In this document: in pieces, positions 1 to 7,768 of the stretch
Position numbering within the stretch: position 1 is the stretch's first letter
Layout: every line of letters begins with the position of its first letter
Source: Chloroflexota bacterium
GTDB taxonomy: Bacteria; Chloroflexota; Anaerolineae; Anaerolineales; Anaerolineaceae
Reading direction: 5' to 3'
NCBI GenBank assembly: GCA_016838895.1
Contig: JAEKNU010000043.1
Location: 1-36,539, forward strand
Length of the DNA stretch: 36,539 nt
The notes under the pieces: generated by a model
The model's database searches: none
Told to the model about the DNA's origin: nothing
Seen by the model: the letters and a program-made list of their open reading frames with translations, nothing else
Made by a program: the position numbers and the translations under genes

Positions 1-308
1 CTTTAAATTGATTATTTTACTTCTTTGTCCATATCATTTGTCCTTGTTTTATACCAATCTGGACTCTGATTACATCTAAAGTATAGCGTTTAAATTGCCT
101 TTTTGAGTATATGATCGCATACATATACAGCTTCCAGATATCTGACTATATTTTAGGGGGTGTAGATTTAGTGAATCGCTTCCATCTCTACCGTTATCTA
201 GCCCAACTCCAGACCAGCGAGGAGCTCGCCGCGGGCAAAAAGTGCCCTGGCGATAACATAACAGCAGGTAGCGCGCAATTCTCTCTTTTATGATGTTTGA
301 TTTCCCTT
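1..308. other. Non-coding left edge with one hairpin repeat
   Basis: No convincing gene is visible. The stretch is AT-rich at first and carries copy 1 of a hairpin repeat at 226-253. Open frames here lack a ribosome binding site and run through the repeat. Confidence 0.6.
226..253. repeat. Hairpin repeat family 1, copy 1
   Basis: Stem TCGCC/GGCGA (226-230 with 249-253) encloses the inner stem GGGCA/TGCCC (233-237 with 243-247) and loop AAAAG. The same arrangement occurs at 14224-14253 and 17548-17577. It looks like a small dispersed intergenic palindrome (REP-like); its function is unknown. Confidence 0.75.
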
Positions 309-851
309 CTACCGAATAAAATTCGTAAATACTCTTGGCTCGTAAACAGGTTCTGCAACACCGGCTTTACGCGCCGCTGCAATGCATTTCAGCAGCCAGG
401 CCATATTTTCTCCCAGCACGCGCATGGTTTGCAGCCCTTCTTCATCCTTCAAGACATCTTCTGCCGTATGCCCATGCACCATATTCCAATAATTGGACGA
501 AACAATGGGCATATTATTGATCGAAAAATACTTGTTCAATTGATCAAACGTGGCCGTTGCCCCGCCCCGCCGGCAGGATACAACAGCGGCCCCCGGTTTG
601 CCAAGTAATTTGCTTTTATCACAAAAATAGAAAAACCGATCCAAAAAGGCCGTCACCTGGCCTGTGGCACTCGCGTAATAAACCGGCGAGCCGATGATTA
701 TGCCGTCAAAACTGTCCAATCTTGCTGTAACTTCATTTACTTTATCATTGAATACACATTTTCCGGTTGTGCGGCAGCCAGCTTGTAGGTTTCGCACAGG
801 ACGGATATTTATTTCCTCTGATCGGATAATCCTCCGTCCAAAACCAAACAC
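309..851 (-). pseudogene. 5'-truncated iron-sulfur flavoprotein (NADPH-dependent FMN reductase family)
   Basis: From residue 26 (base 776) to the end this frame is about 85% identical by eye to the intact paralogue at 21101-21724. Both share the stretch after CRTTGKC, the GSPVYYASA flavodoxin-fold motif and the C-terminus EPRxFTNFIR. Residues 1-25 are unrelated to the paralogue and no ribosome binding site precedes them. The part that should come first is absent: the FMN-phosphate loop (INGSP in the paralogue) and the first two cysteines of the CX2CX2CX5C [4Fe-4S] motif. Only the last two cysteines remain. The protein should therefore not bind FMN or its cluster normally. I read it as a truncated duplicate with the breakpoint near 776/777. 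The rest of the frame has no internal stop, so the damage may be recent or the fragment may still be translated. Confidence 0.8.
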
Positions 852-868
852 ATTCCATCATCACACTT

Positions 869-908
869 GCAAAAGCCAGGACAATCTCAATCCTGGCTTT
901 TGCTTTTT
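869..908 (+). terminator. Rho-independent terminator reading rightwards
   Basis: A 13-bp stem (869-881 GCAAAAGCCAGGA with 891-903) and a 9-nt loop are followed by TTTTT on the + strand. No + strand gene precedes it now. It may be left over from a gene removed when the neighbouring flavoprotein copy was truncated, or it may insulate the operon that starts at 1029. Confidence 0.65.
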
Positions 909-924
909 CACCTGCCCCACCCTC

Positions 925-994
925 ATTTGTAACCGATTTGTAACCGGCGTTGGCTATGATGGGTTTACATAGATTGCTAACCAAGAATGTAAAC
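925..994 (+). promoter_or_regulatory. Candidate operator region of the acyl-CoA operon
   Basis: Two perfect tandem copies of ATTTGTAACCG lie at 925-935 and 936-946. Downstream there is a perfect 8-bp inverted repeat, GTTTACAT (963-970) and ATGTAAAC (987-994), with a 16-nt spacer. All of it sits between the terminator at 869-908 and the ribosome binding site at about 1016. No -35/-10 pair with good spacing stands out; TATGAT at 955-960 is the best -10-like hexamer. The regulator is not encoded next to the operon. Confidence 0.45.
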
Positions 995-1028
995 GAACAA
1001 CCATAGATACCAATTAGGAGGTGTACGT

Positions 1029-1793
1029 ATGCGCCTGGATGGAAAGGTTGCATTAATCACTGGCGGAGCTGCCGGTATTGGCAAGGCTACTGCGCAAGTG
1101 TTTGCAAAAGAGGGAGCCAAGGTCATTTTTTGTGATGTCTCTAAAGAAATGGGCAATGAAGTAGCAGCAGCGCTCGGTGAGAACGCCCAGTTCAATAAAG
1201 TTGATGTTTGTAATCGCGCTGAGGTTCAGCAATGGGCTGATGAGGTGATTGCCAAATACGGTAAGATTGACATCCTGGTTAACAATGCGGGCATTACCCG
1301 AGACGCTCAATTCATCAAGATGAAAGACGGCGAACTGGTTAAACAAATGAGTGAAGATGCCTTTGACCTGGTGGTTTCCGTCAACCTGAAAGGCGTTTTT
1401 AATTGTTCGCAGGCTGTGGCACCTTATATGGTCAAACAAAAAGGCGGCGTGATCCTGAATGCCTCTTCTGTTGTGGGACTATATGGTAATTTTGGGCAAA
1501 CCAATTATGTAGCCACAAAATCTGCGGTTATTGGTATGACAAAAGTCTGGGCACGCGAGCTGGGTAAATACGGTATCCGTGTTAATGCAGTCGCTCCAGG
1601 ATTCATCATGACCGAGATGGTCGCCAAGATGCCGGAAGAAGTACTGGCCACCATGCGCGCTAAAACACCGCTGGGACGTCTGGGCACACCGGAAGATATT
1701 GCCAACCTATATTTATGGCTTTCCACCGAGGAATCCGCTTATATTCATGGCACCACAATAAGCGTAGATGGTGGTATCGTTCTGGGTACATGA
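1029..1793 (+). CDS. SDR-family 3-oxoacyl reductase / 3-hydroxyacyl-CoA dehydrogenase
   Basis: A 254-residue classical short-chain dehydrogenase. It has the cofactor motif TGGAAGIG (residues 11-18), NNAG (85-88), structural N119 and the catalytic triad S147, Y160, K164 (YVATK). It closes with the usual SVDGG C-terminal element. D36 at the end of the second beta strand favours NAD(H) over NADP(H), which fits an oxidative 3-hydroxyacyl-CoA dehydrogenase better than fatty-acid-synthetic FabG. The start is fixed by AGGAGGTG seven bases upstream. It is the first gene of a run that continues with a KAS III-like protein, CoA-transferase and thiolase, so a role in converting a 3-hydroxyacyl-CoA (or a cyclic or hydroxylated ketone) to the 3-oxo form is inferred. 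The exact substrate cannot be read from the sequence. Confidence 0.85.
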   Translation: MRLDGKVALITGGAAGIGKATAQVFAKEGAKVIFCDVSKEMGNEVAAALGENAQFNKVDVCNRAEVQQWADEVIAKYGKIDILVNNAGITRDAQFIKMKDGELVKQMSEDAFDLVVSVNLKGVFNCSQAVAPYMVKQKGGVILNASSVVGLYGNFGQTNYVATKSAVIGMTKVWARELGKYGIRVNAVAPGFIMTEMVAKMPEEVLATMRAKTPLGRLGTPEDIANLYLWLSTEESAYIHGTTISVDGGIVLGT

Positions 1794-1818
1794 TTAACCC
1801 AAACGGATCGGAGGACTG

Positions 1819-2805
1819 ATGACAAGATACGCGACAATTATATCCAGCGGGGCTTACTTGCCCGAAATTGAACGCCCCAACACGGCCATGGAAGAGAAAT
1901 TTGGCGAGGTAATCGGCAAGTTTCAGAAATCATCCGGCATCAGCACCCGCTTTTATGCCCCGGACGATTGGGCCACATCTGACCTGGCAGTGGAGGCCGG
2001 TAAACGTGCCATCCAGAAAGCCGGTTTGAAACCCGAAGATATTGACATGATTATCCTGGGCACCGACAGCCCGGACTACATCACCCCGGCTACATCGGTG
2101 GTGGTGCAGTACAAGCTGGGTGCGACAAACGCCGGGACGTTCGATGTCGGTTGTGCGTGTGCCTCCTTCCCCACAGGGTTGAATCTGGCGGCCGGATTAA
2201 TTTCCAGCAACCCTAATCTGAAGTACATTCTGGTCATCGGCGCCTATATGATGCATAAATTATCCGATTGGGAAAACGACGTGATGTCCTTCTTCTACGG
2301 TGACGGGGCCGGCGCTGCCATTGTTACCGCCAGCGATAAACCTGGATTCGTTTCCTCTGCCTTTGCCGCTGACGGTTCTTATCACAAACACTGGGGCATT
2401 TATTCCGGCGGTACATATGAGCCTGCTACAGTAGACAGTATTAATGAAGGAAGAACAAAAGTACGCCTGGTAACTCCCTTCCCGCCCGAAGTCAATCACG
2501 AAGGCTGGCCTGCCCGCATGCGTGAATTAGCCAAAAACGGTAATTTTAAACTAAGCGATGTTGATTTAGTCATCTATACGCAAGTTCGCCTGAACAGCAT
2601 CAAGCTGGTGCAGGAGACTCTTGGCCTGCCCATCGAGAAAGCCCATTGGGTGATGGACCGTTTCGGATACACCGGCTCCGCCTGTCTGCCGATGGCTTTT
2701 GATGATGCCTGGAATCAGGGTAAAGTCAAATCCGGTGATCTGGTTTGTTTTGTGGGTTCCGGTGTGGGATACAACCAGGCTGGTTCAGCCTTTATCATGC
2801 CTTAG
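1819..2805 (+). CDS. KAS III / HMG-CoA synthase-fold protein with non-canonical active site
   Basis: 328 residues with the thiolase-like fold of FabH and HMG-CoA synthase: LGTDSPDYITPATS near residue 80, nucleophile loop DVGCACASF (C114 at the FabH cysteine, plus C112), GDGAGAAIV (161-169) and the C-terminal GSGVGYN loop. The FabH His-Asn pair is missing. The HQANxR motif is replaced by TQVRLN (T254 at the His position), and GNTS becomes GYTG (Y284 at the Asn position). HMG-CoA synthase's histidine is not evident either. Decarboxylative condensation like FabH is therefore unlikely. With the thiolase at 5267 and the DUF35 protein at 6534 it matches the composition of PhlACB and the archaeal thiolase/HMGCS/DUF35 complex, where a KAS III-fold subunit accompanies the thiolase. 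I infer a complex subunit or an acyl-transferring enzyme. GGAGG precedes the ATG. Confidence 0.75.
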   Translation: MTRYATIISSGAYLPEIERPNTAMEEKFGEVIGKFQKSSGISTRFYAPDDWATSDLAVEAGKRAIQKAGLKPEDIDMIILGTDSPDYITPATSVVVQYKLGATNAGTFDVGCACASFPTGLNLAAGLISSNPNLKYILVIGAYMMHKLSDWENDVMSFFYGDGAGAAIVTASDKPGFVSSAFAADGSYHKHWGIYSGGTYEPATVDSINEGRTKVRLVTPFPPEVNHEGWPARMRELAKNGNFKLSDVDLVIYTQVRLNSIKLVQETLGLPIEKAHWVMDRFGYTGSACLPMAFDDAWNQGKVKSGDLVCFVGSGVGYNQAGSAFIMP

Positions 2806-2811
2806 GTGATT

Positions 2812-4122
2812 ATGAATTCACAAGAACTATACAAACAGAAGCTAATTAGTATTTCCGAGGCTGTTGGGAAACTGCAGTCTCATCAGAGTTTGGGTATCGC
2901 GATGGCTGCTTCAGAGCCGCAAGGCCTGTTGTCCGAATTGAGCAACCACCGCGAGCGCCTCGAAGATATCAGTGTTTGGGTTTCCTTGCCCATGGGCACA
3001 TATGAGTTCATCACCAATGAAAACATGGACGGGCATTTCTTCATCGAGAATTGGTTCTACGGCAGCGTAGATCGCAAAATGCATAGCCAGGGCCGCGAAT
3101 CCTACATCCCCAACAATTTGCATCAGGCAGCCACCCGAAAACTTTATGCCACTCAGGGCAAGGTAAATGTTTTCTTTGGTACGGCTACCCCACCGGATGC
3201 GCGCGGTTATATGTCTCTTTCGCTGGGACTGGTAATCGAGAAACAACTCATCAAAGCCGCGGATATTGTCATCCTGGAAATTAACGAAAATCTACCCTGG
3301 ACATTGGGCGATACGCAAGTACATATTTCCGAAGTGGATTTTGTCGTTGAAAATCATGTCCCCCTGCTGGAACTTCCCGTGGTTCCTCCAACTGATGTGG
3401 AAGAAAAAATTGGTGGATATATCGCCAGCCTGATTGAGGATGGTTCCACCCTGCAATTGGGCATCGGCGGTATCCCCAATGCCATAACGCCCTTCCTCAT
3501 GGATCGCAAGGATTTGGGTATTCATACGGAAATGTTCACTGACGGCATGGTGGATCTGTACAACAGCGGTGCCATTACCAATCGCAAGAAAACACTTTGG
3601 AATGGCAAGATGGTGGGCGCATTTGCCCTGGGTACTCAAAAATTATATGACTTTGTCAACAACAATCTTTGTGTGGAATTTCAGCAAGGTTTTGTAACCA
3701 ATGACCCATATGTGATTGGAAAGAATCACCGCATGATCAGCATTAACACCGCATTACAGGTGGACGTATTCGGTCAGGTTTGTTCCCAATCCATTGGGCA
3801 TCGCCATTTCTCAGGTACCGGCGGTCAGTTGGACACCCATCGTGGTGCACAGCTCTCGGAACATGGACGCGGCATCATCGCGTTACGCTCCACTGCCAAG
3901 AAAGGTGAGATTTCAACCCTCGTGCCCACGCTTTCTTCTGGGGCTGAAGTAACCATCACCAGTCAAGATATTGATACGATCATCACCGAATATGGTATCG
4001 CCGATTTAAAGGGATTGTGCATACGTGACAGAGCCAAAGCATTGATCAGCATCGCTCATCCTGACTTCCGTGAGCAGATGAAAGAAGAGGTCATGCGTTT
4101 GGGTATTGTGCCCCATTTTTAA
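2812..4122 (+). CDS. Acetyl-CoA hydrolase/transferase family CoA-transferase (4-hydroxybutyrate CoA-transferase-like)
   Basis: 436 residues, the normal length for family-I CoA-transferases of the AbfT/Cat1 type. Seen: the N-terminal transferase half, the LGIGGIPNAI loop (about 216-225), HTEMFTDG with E240 as the likely glutamyl-CoA nucleophile, the CoA-contacting FSGTGGQLD loop, and the ending IAHPDFR. The reaction moves CoA from acetyl-CoA or another acyl-CoA to a carboxylic acid without ATP. No acyl-CoA synthetase is present in the window, so this is the likely activating enzyme of the cluster. A GTG at 2806 directly abuts the upstream stop, but it has no ribosome binding site. I prefer ATG 2812, served by AGGTGA overlapping the preceding stop codon, which implies translational coupling. 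Confidence 0.85.
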   Translation: MNSQELYKQKLISISEAVGKLQSHQSLGIAMAASEPQGLLSELSNHRERLEDISVWVSLPMGTYEFITNENMDGHFFIENWFYGSVDRKMHSQGRESYIPNNLHQAATRKLYATQGKVNVFFGTATPPDARGYMSLSLGLVIEKQLIKAADIVILEINENLPWTLGDTQVHISEVDFVVENHVPLLELPVVPPTDVEEKIGGYIASLIEDGSTLQLGIGGIPNAITPFLMDRKDLGIHTEMFTDGMVDLYNSGAITNRKKTLWNGKMVGAFALGTQKLYDFVNNNLCVEFQQGFVTNDPYVIGKNHRMISINTALQVDVFGQVCSQSIGHRHFSGTGGQLDTHRGAQLSEHGRGIIALRSTAKKGEISTLVPTLSSGAEVTITSQDIDTIITEYGIADLKGLCIRDRAKALISIAHPDFREQMKEEVMRLGIVPHF

Positions 4123-4155
4123 TTTGTTATCTGGAAAATTTTTTAGGAGATGGAT

Positions 4156-5220
4156 ATGAATAAGCCAACACCTTTAAATGGAATCACCAATCGGGATGTT
4201 GTCACCGAGCGCATTACACAGAATGTGTATTTTTCGGGCGATGAAAGCGGTATTCCGGTCATCTTTTTGCATGGCAACTTATCGGCAGCATTATATTGGG
4301 AAGAGAGCATGTTGGCCCTGCCCGCAGCGTATCGCGGTATTGCCCCCGATTTGCGTGGTTATGGCTGGACAGAAGATAAACTGATTGACTCAACACGCGG
4401 TATGCGTGATTTGAGTGACGATGTCAAAGCATTGATGGACACCCTGCACATCGAAAAGGCACATTTTGTGGCCTGGTCTATGGGGGCTGGCGTGGTTTAC
4501 CGTTTGATCGCCGATTATTCCGAAAGGATACTTTCCGCAACATTGGTCTGTCCGGTGAGCCCATTTGGCTTTGGTGGCTCCAAAAGTGCTGACGGAGAAC
4601 CTTGTTACACTGATTTCGCCGGATCAGGCGGTGGCATTGTCAACCCCACTTTGATTAATTTGATTAAGGTCGGGGATCGCAGTACGGATGACCCCAATTC
4701 CCCGCGTAGTGTGATTAACACTTTTTACTACAAACCGCCCTTTGTGGCTGCCCGCGAGGAAGATTTCCTGACCGCAGCCCTGGCTGAAAAAATCGGAGAA
4801 GACCGTTATCCGGGTGACTTTTTGCCCTCTGAGAACTGGCCGAATGTTGCGCCAGGGAAATTAGGACCGGTGAATTGCTGGTCGCCGAAATACTGCGGCG
4901 AGGATGTGCCCGATTTATTGGCTGCTAAAAACAAGCCTCCTATGCTGTGGATTCGCGGCGATGCCGACATGATCGTCTCGGATACTTCCATGTTCGATTT
5001 TGGCACGCTGGGCAGTCTCGGTTATGTGCCTGGTTGGCCCGGAAATGACGTTTATCCGCCGCAGCCCATGTTACTACAGACCCGCTTCGTTTTTGAGAAG
5101 TATGCCCAGACTGGCGGCAGCTATATTGAACATGTCGTTGCAGATGCTGCACATGGTGTCCACATCGAAAAACCTGAGGAATTTAATCAGCTCTTCCATG
5201 CCTTCCTGAAAAAACAATAA
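4156..5220 (+). CDS. Alpha/beta hydrolase (possible C-C or ester hydrolase)
   Basis: 354 residues with an alpha/beta-hydrolase fold. The oxyanion loop is FLHGN (HG at 39-40), the nucleophile elbow AWSMGAG with S108, the acid probably D269 or D271 (RGDADM), and the histidine H333 (DAAHGVH). The elbow begins with Ala instead of Gly. The region between about 130 and 260 is a long lid, so the protein exceeds the roughly 270 residues of a minimal family member. Family members hydrolyse esters, lactones, thioesters or C-C bonds of beta-diketones, and sequence alone does not decide between these. ATG 4150 touches AGGAG, so ATG 4156 with a 6-nt spacing is preferred. It lies between the CoA-transferase and the thiolase in one transcription direction. 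Confidence 0.75.
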   Translation: MNKPTPLNGITNRDVVTERITQNVYFSGDESGIPVIFLHGNLSAALYWEESMLALPAAYRGIAPDLRGYGWTEDKLIDSTRGMRDLSDDVKALMDTLHIEKAHFVAWSMGAGVVYRLIADYSERILSATLVCPVSPFGFGGSKSADGEPCYTDFAGSGGGIVNPTLINLIKVGDRSTDDPNSPRSVINTFYYKPPFVAAREEDFLTAALAEKIGEDRYPGDFLPSENWPNVAPGKLGPVNCWSPKYCGEDVPDLLAAKNKPPMLWIRGDADMIVSDTSMFDFGTLGSLGYVPGWPGNDVYPPQPMLLQTRFVFEKYAQTGGSYIEHVVADAAHGVHIEKPEEFNQLFHAFLKKQ

Positions 5221-5266
5221 TGTTCAGAGACAGGCTTTGCAAGTACAAACAATGAAGGAGAGAACC

Positions 5267-6532
5267 ATGGCATCAAAAAAACTAGCCAGAGGAGTCGCAT
5301 TAGTCGGCGCTGGCATGAGCAAGTTCGGCGCTTTCAAAGGTAAAAGCTCAAGGGATCTGTTCGTTGAAGCTTTTGTTGAAATGCTTGGCTCCATTGATAA
5401 ACCTTTTGATCCAAAAACCATCGAGGCGCTTTATGTAGGCAACTACAGCAGCGACCTGTTTGAAAACCAGGGCCATATTGCCCCGATTATGGCAAGTTGG
5501 GTGGGCCTGACCCCGTTACCTGCCGTGCGTGTGGAAGATGCCTGCGCCAGTGCAGGTGTAGCTCTCAGAGAAGGCATTCTGGCTGTCGCTTCCGGATTAT
5601 ACGACCTGGTTGTGGTCAGCGGTGTTGAAAAAATGACCGACCTGGCCACGGCTAAAGTGACAGATACCTTAGCTACTGCTGCGGATATGCAGTATGAAGT
5701 TACCACCGGATTCACTTTCCCAGGTTTCTATGCTGCCATGGCAACGGCTTATATGTCGGCTTACGGTGCTACCCCTGAAACATTCATGAAAGTTGGCATT
5801 AAAAATCATAATAACGGCGCAATGAATGAAAAAGCTCAATTTGGCGCAAAAGTGAGCAGCATCATGAAAGCCAGGCAAGAGAAAGCTGCGGCCAAAGGTC
5901 TGCCAATACCTGAATGGGATGATGAACTCGATTTTCTGCACGATGACCGAGCCAACCCCAACATTGCCTGGCCCATGCGCTTATACGATTGCTCGCCCAT
6001 CTCGGACGGCGCAGCGGTTGTATTATTGGCCAGCGAAGAACTGGCTGCAAAATTATCCGATCATCCGATTTATGTAGCCGGTCTGGGGCAAGCCAGTGAC
6101 GGCGCACTGCACGATCGCGAAACTTTAACCTCCATCCCCTCTGCAAAAATCGCCGCCGATAAAGCCTACGAAATGGCCGGTATCGGACCGCAAGCGATCA
6201 ACTTTGCTGAAGTGCATGATTGTTTCACCATCGCTGAAATCATTGCCACGGAAGACCTGGGATTCTTCGAAAAAGGTGCTGGCTGGAAAGCCGCCGAAGC
6301 CGGTGAAACCAGCCGTGAGGGTTCCAAGCCGATCAATTTATCCGGTGGTCTGAAATCTAAGGGGCATCCTGTGGGTGCATCCGGTGTCGGCCAGGTGGTG
6401 GAAGTTTGGAAACAACTGCGCGGTGAAGCAGGTGAACGCCAGCTCAACGGTGATTTGCAATACGGCCTGACCCACAATGTGGGCGGTACCGGGCAAACCT
6501 GTGTGGTACATATTTTTGAGAGGAAAAACTAA
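5267..6532 (+). CDS. SCP2-type thiolase (acetyl-CoA acyltransferase)
   Basis: 421 residues, SCP2/SCPx-type thiolase. Nucleophile C93 lies in VEDACASAG, the HDCF motif at 317-320 is typical of this subfamily, and KGHPVGASG carries H367. A GGTGQTC segment closes the fold. It catalyses thiolytic cleavage of a 3-oxoacyl-CoA or the reverse or related acyl transfer. Thiolases of this subfamily commonly pair with a DUF35 OB-fold protein, and that partner follows immediately at 6534. An in-frame start at 5237 exists, but AAGGAGAG sits just before ATG 5267, which also matches the usual N-terminus. In PhlACB and the archaeal HMG-CoA complex the thiolase subunit joins a KAS III-fold subunit, present here at 1819. 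Confidence 0.88.
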   Translation: MASKKLARGVALVGAGMSKFGAFKGKSSRDLFVEAFVEMLGSIDKPFDPKTIEALYVGNYSSDLFENQGHIAPIMASWVGLTPLPAVRVEDACASAGVALREGILAVASGLYDLVVVSGVEKMTDLATAKVTDTLATAADMQYEVTTGFTFPGFYAAMATAYMSAYGATPETFMKVGIKNHNNGAMNEKAQFGAKVSSIMKARQEKAAAKGLPIPEWDDELDFLHDDRANPNIAWPMRLYDCSPISDGAAVVLLASEELAAKLSDHPIYVAGLGQASDGALHDRETLTSIPSAKIAADKAYEMAGIGPQAINFAEVHDCFTIAEIIATEDLGFFEKGAGWKAAEAGETSREGSKPINLSGGLKSKGHPVGASGVGQVVEVWKQLRGEAGERQLNGDLQYGLTHNVGGTGQTCVVHIFERKN

Positions 6533-6533
6533 C

Positions 6534-6947
6534 ATGGATAATCAGTTTACTTTTTCAGCGTACAGCAATTACCTCAATGAACATAAACTGATGGGCAGCC
6601 GTGACAAAGCATCCGGTGCTGCGTTTCTTCCCCCGCGTCCATTGAATCCGGAGAATTTTTCAACCGATATGGAATGGGTTGAATTCAGCGGCAAAGGCAA
6701 ACTGAGTGGTTTCACCATCGTCTATATTGCCCCCACCGCTATGATCGAAGCCGGATATGACCGTAAGAATCCCTATTGTGTGGGTATCGTCGAAACCGAT
6801 GAAGGCCCCATGGTCAGTTCATTCATCATGGATGTAGATGTATTGCATCCTGAAACCATCCAGATCGGCATGCCTGTCAAAGCCGCATTTATTGACCGCG
6901 GAACGGAAGAGAATAAACAGGCTTTTCTGGCTTTTCAACCTGTATAA
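6534..6947 (+). CDS. DUF35 OB-fold protein lacking its zinc-ribbon cysteines
   Basis: 137 residues resembling DUF35 (ChsH2/BbsA/PhlB-like) acyl-CoA-associated proteins: an N-terminal segment KLMGSRDKASGAAFLPPRP followed by an OB fold beginning around residue 48. In the family this N-terminal segment is a rubredoxin-like zinc ribbon with two CxxC pairs. Here the first pair reads D24-K-A-S27 and the second N38-P-E-N41, so all four metal ligands are gone while the framework LPPRP is kept. The OB half looks intact, so a role in binding the CoA moiety for the thiolase is inferred. The ATG overlaps the region of the thiolase stop, and the ribosome binding site GAGAGG lies within the thiolase gene, suggesting coupled synthesis. 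A frame starting at 6477 is not credible. Confidence 0.78.
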   Translation: MDNQFTFSAYSNYLNEHKLMGSRDKASGAAFLPPRPLNPENFSTDMEWVEFSGKGKLSGFTIVYIAPTAMIEAGYDRKNPYCVGIVETDEGPMVSSFIMDVDVLHPETIQIGMPVKAAFIDRGTEENKQAFLAFQPV

Positions 6948-6961
6948 TCCGGGAATTTGCA

Positions 6962-7768
6962 ATGGCAATCGTTAACGTAAATGGTGTCAATCTATATTAC
7001 GAATTACATGGTCCCGATAATGCGGATGTGATCGTTTTTTCCAACGGCATATTTATGTCCACTGCTAGTTGGGGATACCAGATTGCCGCCATGAAAGAGC
7101 ACTTCCGTGTACTGGTATATGATTGCCGCGGCATGTGGAAATCCGAGCATCCGGCTGGACCGTATAGCATGGATCAACATGCTGATGACCTGTCAGCTTT
7201 ATTGTTGGCACTGGATATTCCATCTGCGCATGTGGCGGGTATCTCTTATGGTGGTGAGGTCAGCATGACTTTTGCCATCAAGTATCCACACATGGTCAAG
7301 AGCCTGATCGTTTCATCTTCGGTCAGCCAGCTTGATCCATTGTTATCGGCCATCGGCCAAAGCTGGACTGCTGCCATACAAAGCGGGAATCCGGATACAT
7401 TATTCGAGGTCACCCTGCCCTATAACTTCTCGGAATCCTGGATTGCTGAAAATCAGGGCATATTGGATGCCTCCCGCAAAAAATATGCCGAGATGGATTT
7501 CACCTCAGTCGGAGAACTGATGGCTGCCTTTACCCGGTTGGATCTGACCGGGCAGTTAAAACAAATTAATGCCCCCACGCTGGTATTGGTCGGCGAGGAA
7601 GATATTTTAAAATCCAGAAAGTATGCCGAAATCATTGCGGATGAAATTGCGGATGCGGAACTGATTATTATTCCCCATGCAGGACACGCAGTATGCCTGG
7701 AAAAACCGGCATCCTTTAACAGTGCCATTCTTGGATTCGTATTAAAACATTGTGAGGTCGTTTCTTGA
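6962..7768 (+). CDS. Alpha/beta hydrolase, 3-oxoadipate enol-lactonase-like
   Basis: 268 residues, a compact alpha/beta hydrolase. The nucleophile elbow is GISYGG with S95, the acid is D214 (VGEEDIL) and the histidine is H242 (HAGHAVCLEKP). The oxyanion loop reads SNGIFMSTASW rather than the usual HG, similar to enol-lactonases of the PcaD group. The ribosome binding site is weak (GGGA). It overlaps the next gene by four bases. With the other hydrolase at 4156 it suggests that the pathway opens a ring or lactone, or cleaves a 1,3-dione, in addition to thiolysis. The true substrate is unknown; simple esterase or thioesterase activity is also possible. Confidence 0.78.
   Translation: MAIVNVNGVNLYYELHGPDNADVIVFSNGIFMSTASWGYQIAAMKEHFRVLVYDCRGMWKSEHPAGPYSMDQHADDLSALLLALDIPSAHVAGISYGGEVSMTFAIKYPHMVKSLIVSSSVSQLDPLLSAIGQSWTAAIQSGNPDTLFEVTLPYNFSESWIAENQGILDASRKKYAEMDFTSVGELMAAFTRLDLTGQLKQINAPTLVLVGEEDILKSRKYAEIIADEIADAELIIIPHAGHAVCLEKPASFNSAILGFVLKHCEVVS

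Noticed and set aside
925..946. Tandem 11-bp repeats as a mini-CRISPR or microsatellite
   Set aside because: Only two units without spacers; the position before an operon fits a regulatory site better.
694..972. Plus-strand frame over the truncated flavoprotein gene
   Set aside because: It is an opposite-strand shadow of the homologous region and runs through the terminator hairpin.
1029..6947. Interpretation as a benzylsuccinate (bbs) beta-oxidation operon because of the thiolase and DUF35 pair with an SDR
   Set aside because: The CoA-transferase is of a different family, and the acyl-CoA dehydrogenase, enoyl hydratase and second SDR are missing, while KAS III and hydrolase genes are extra.
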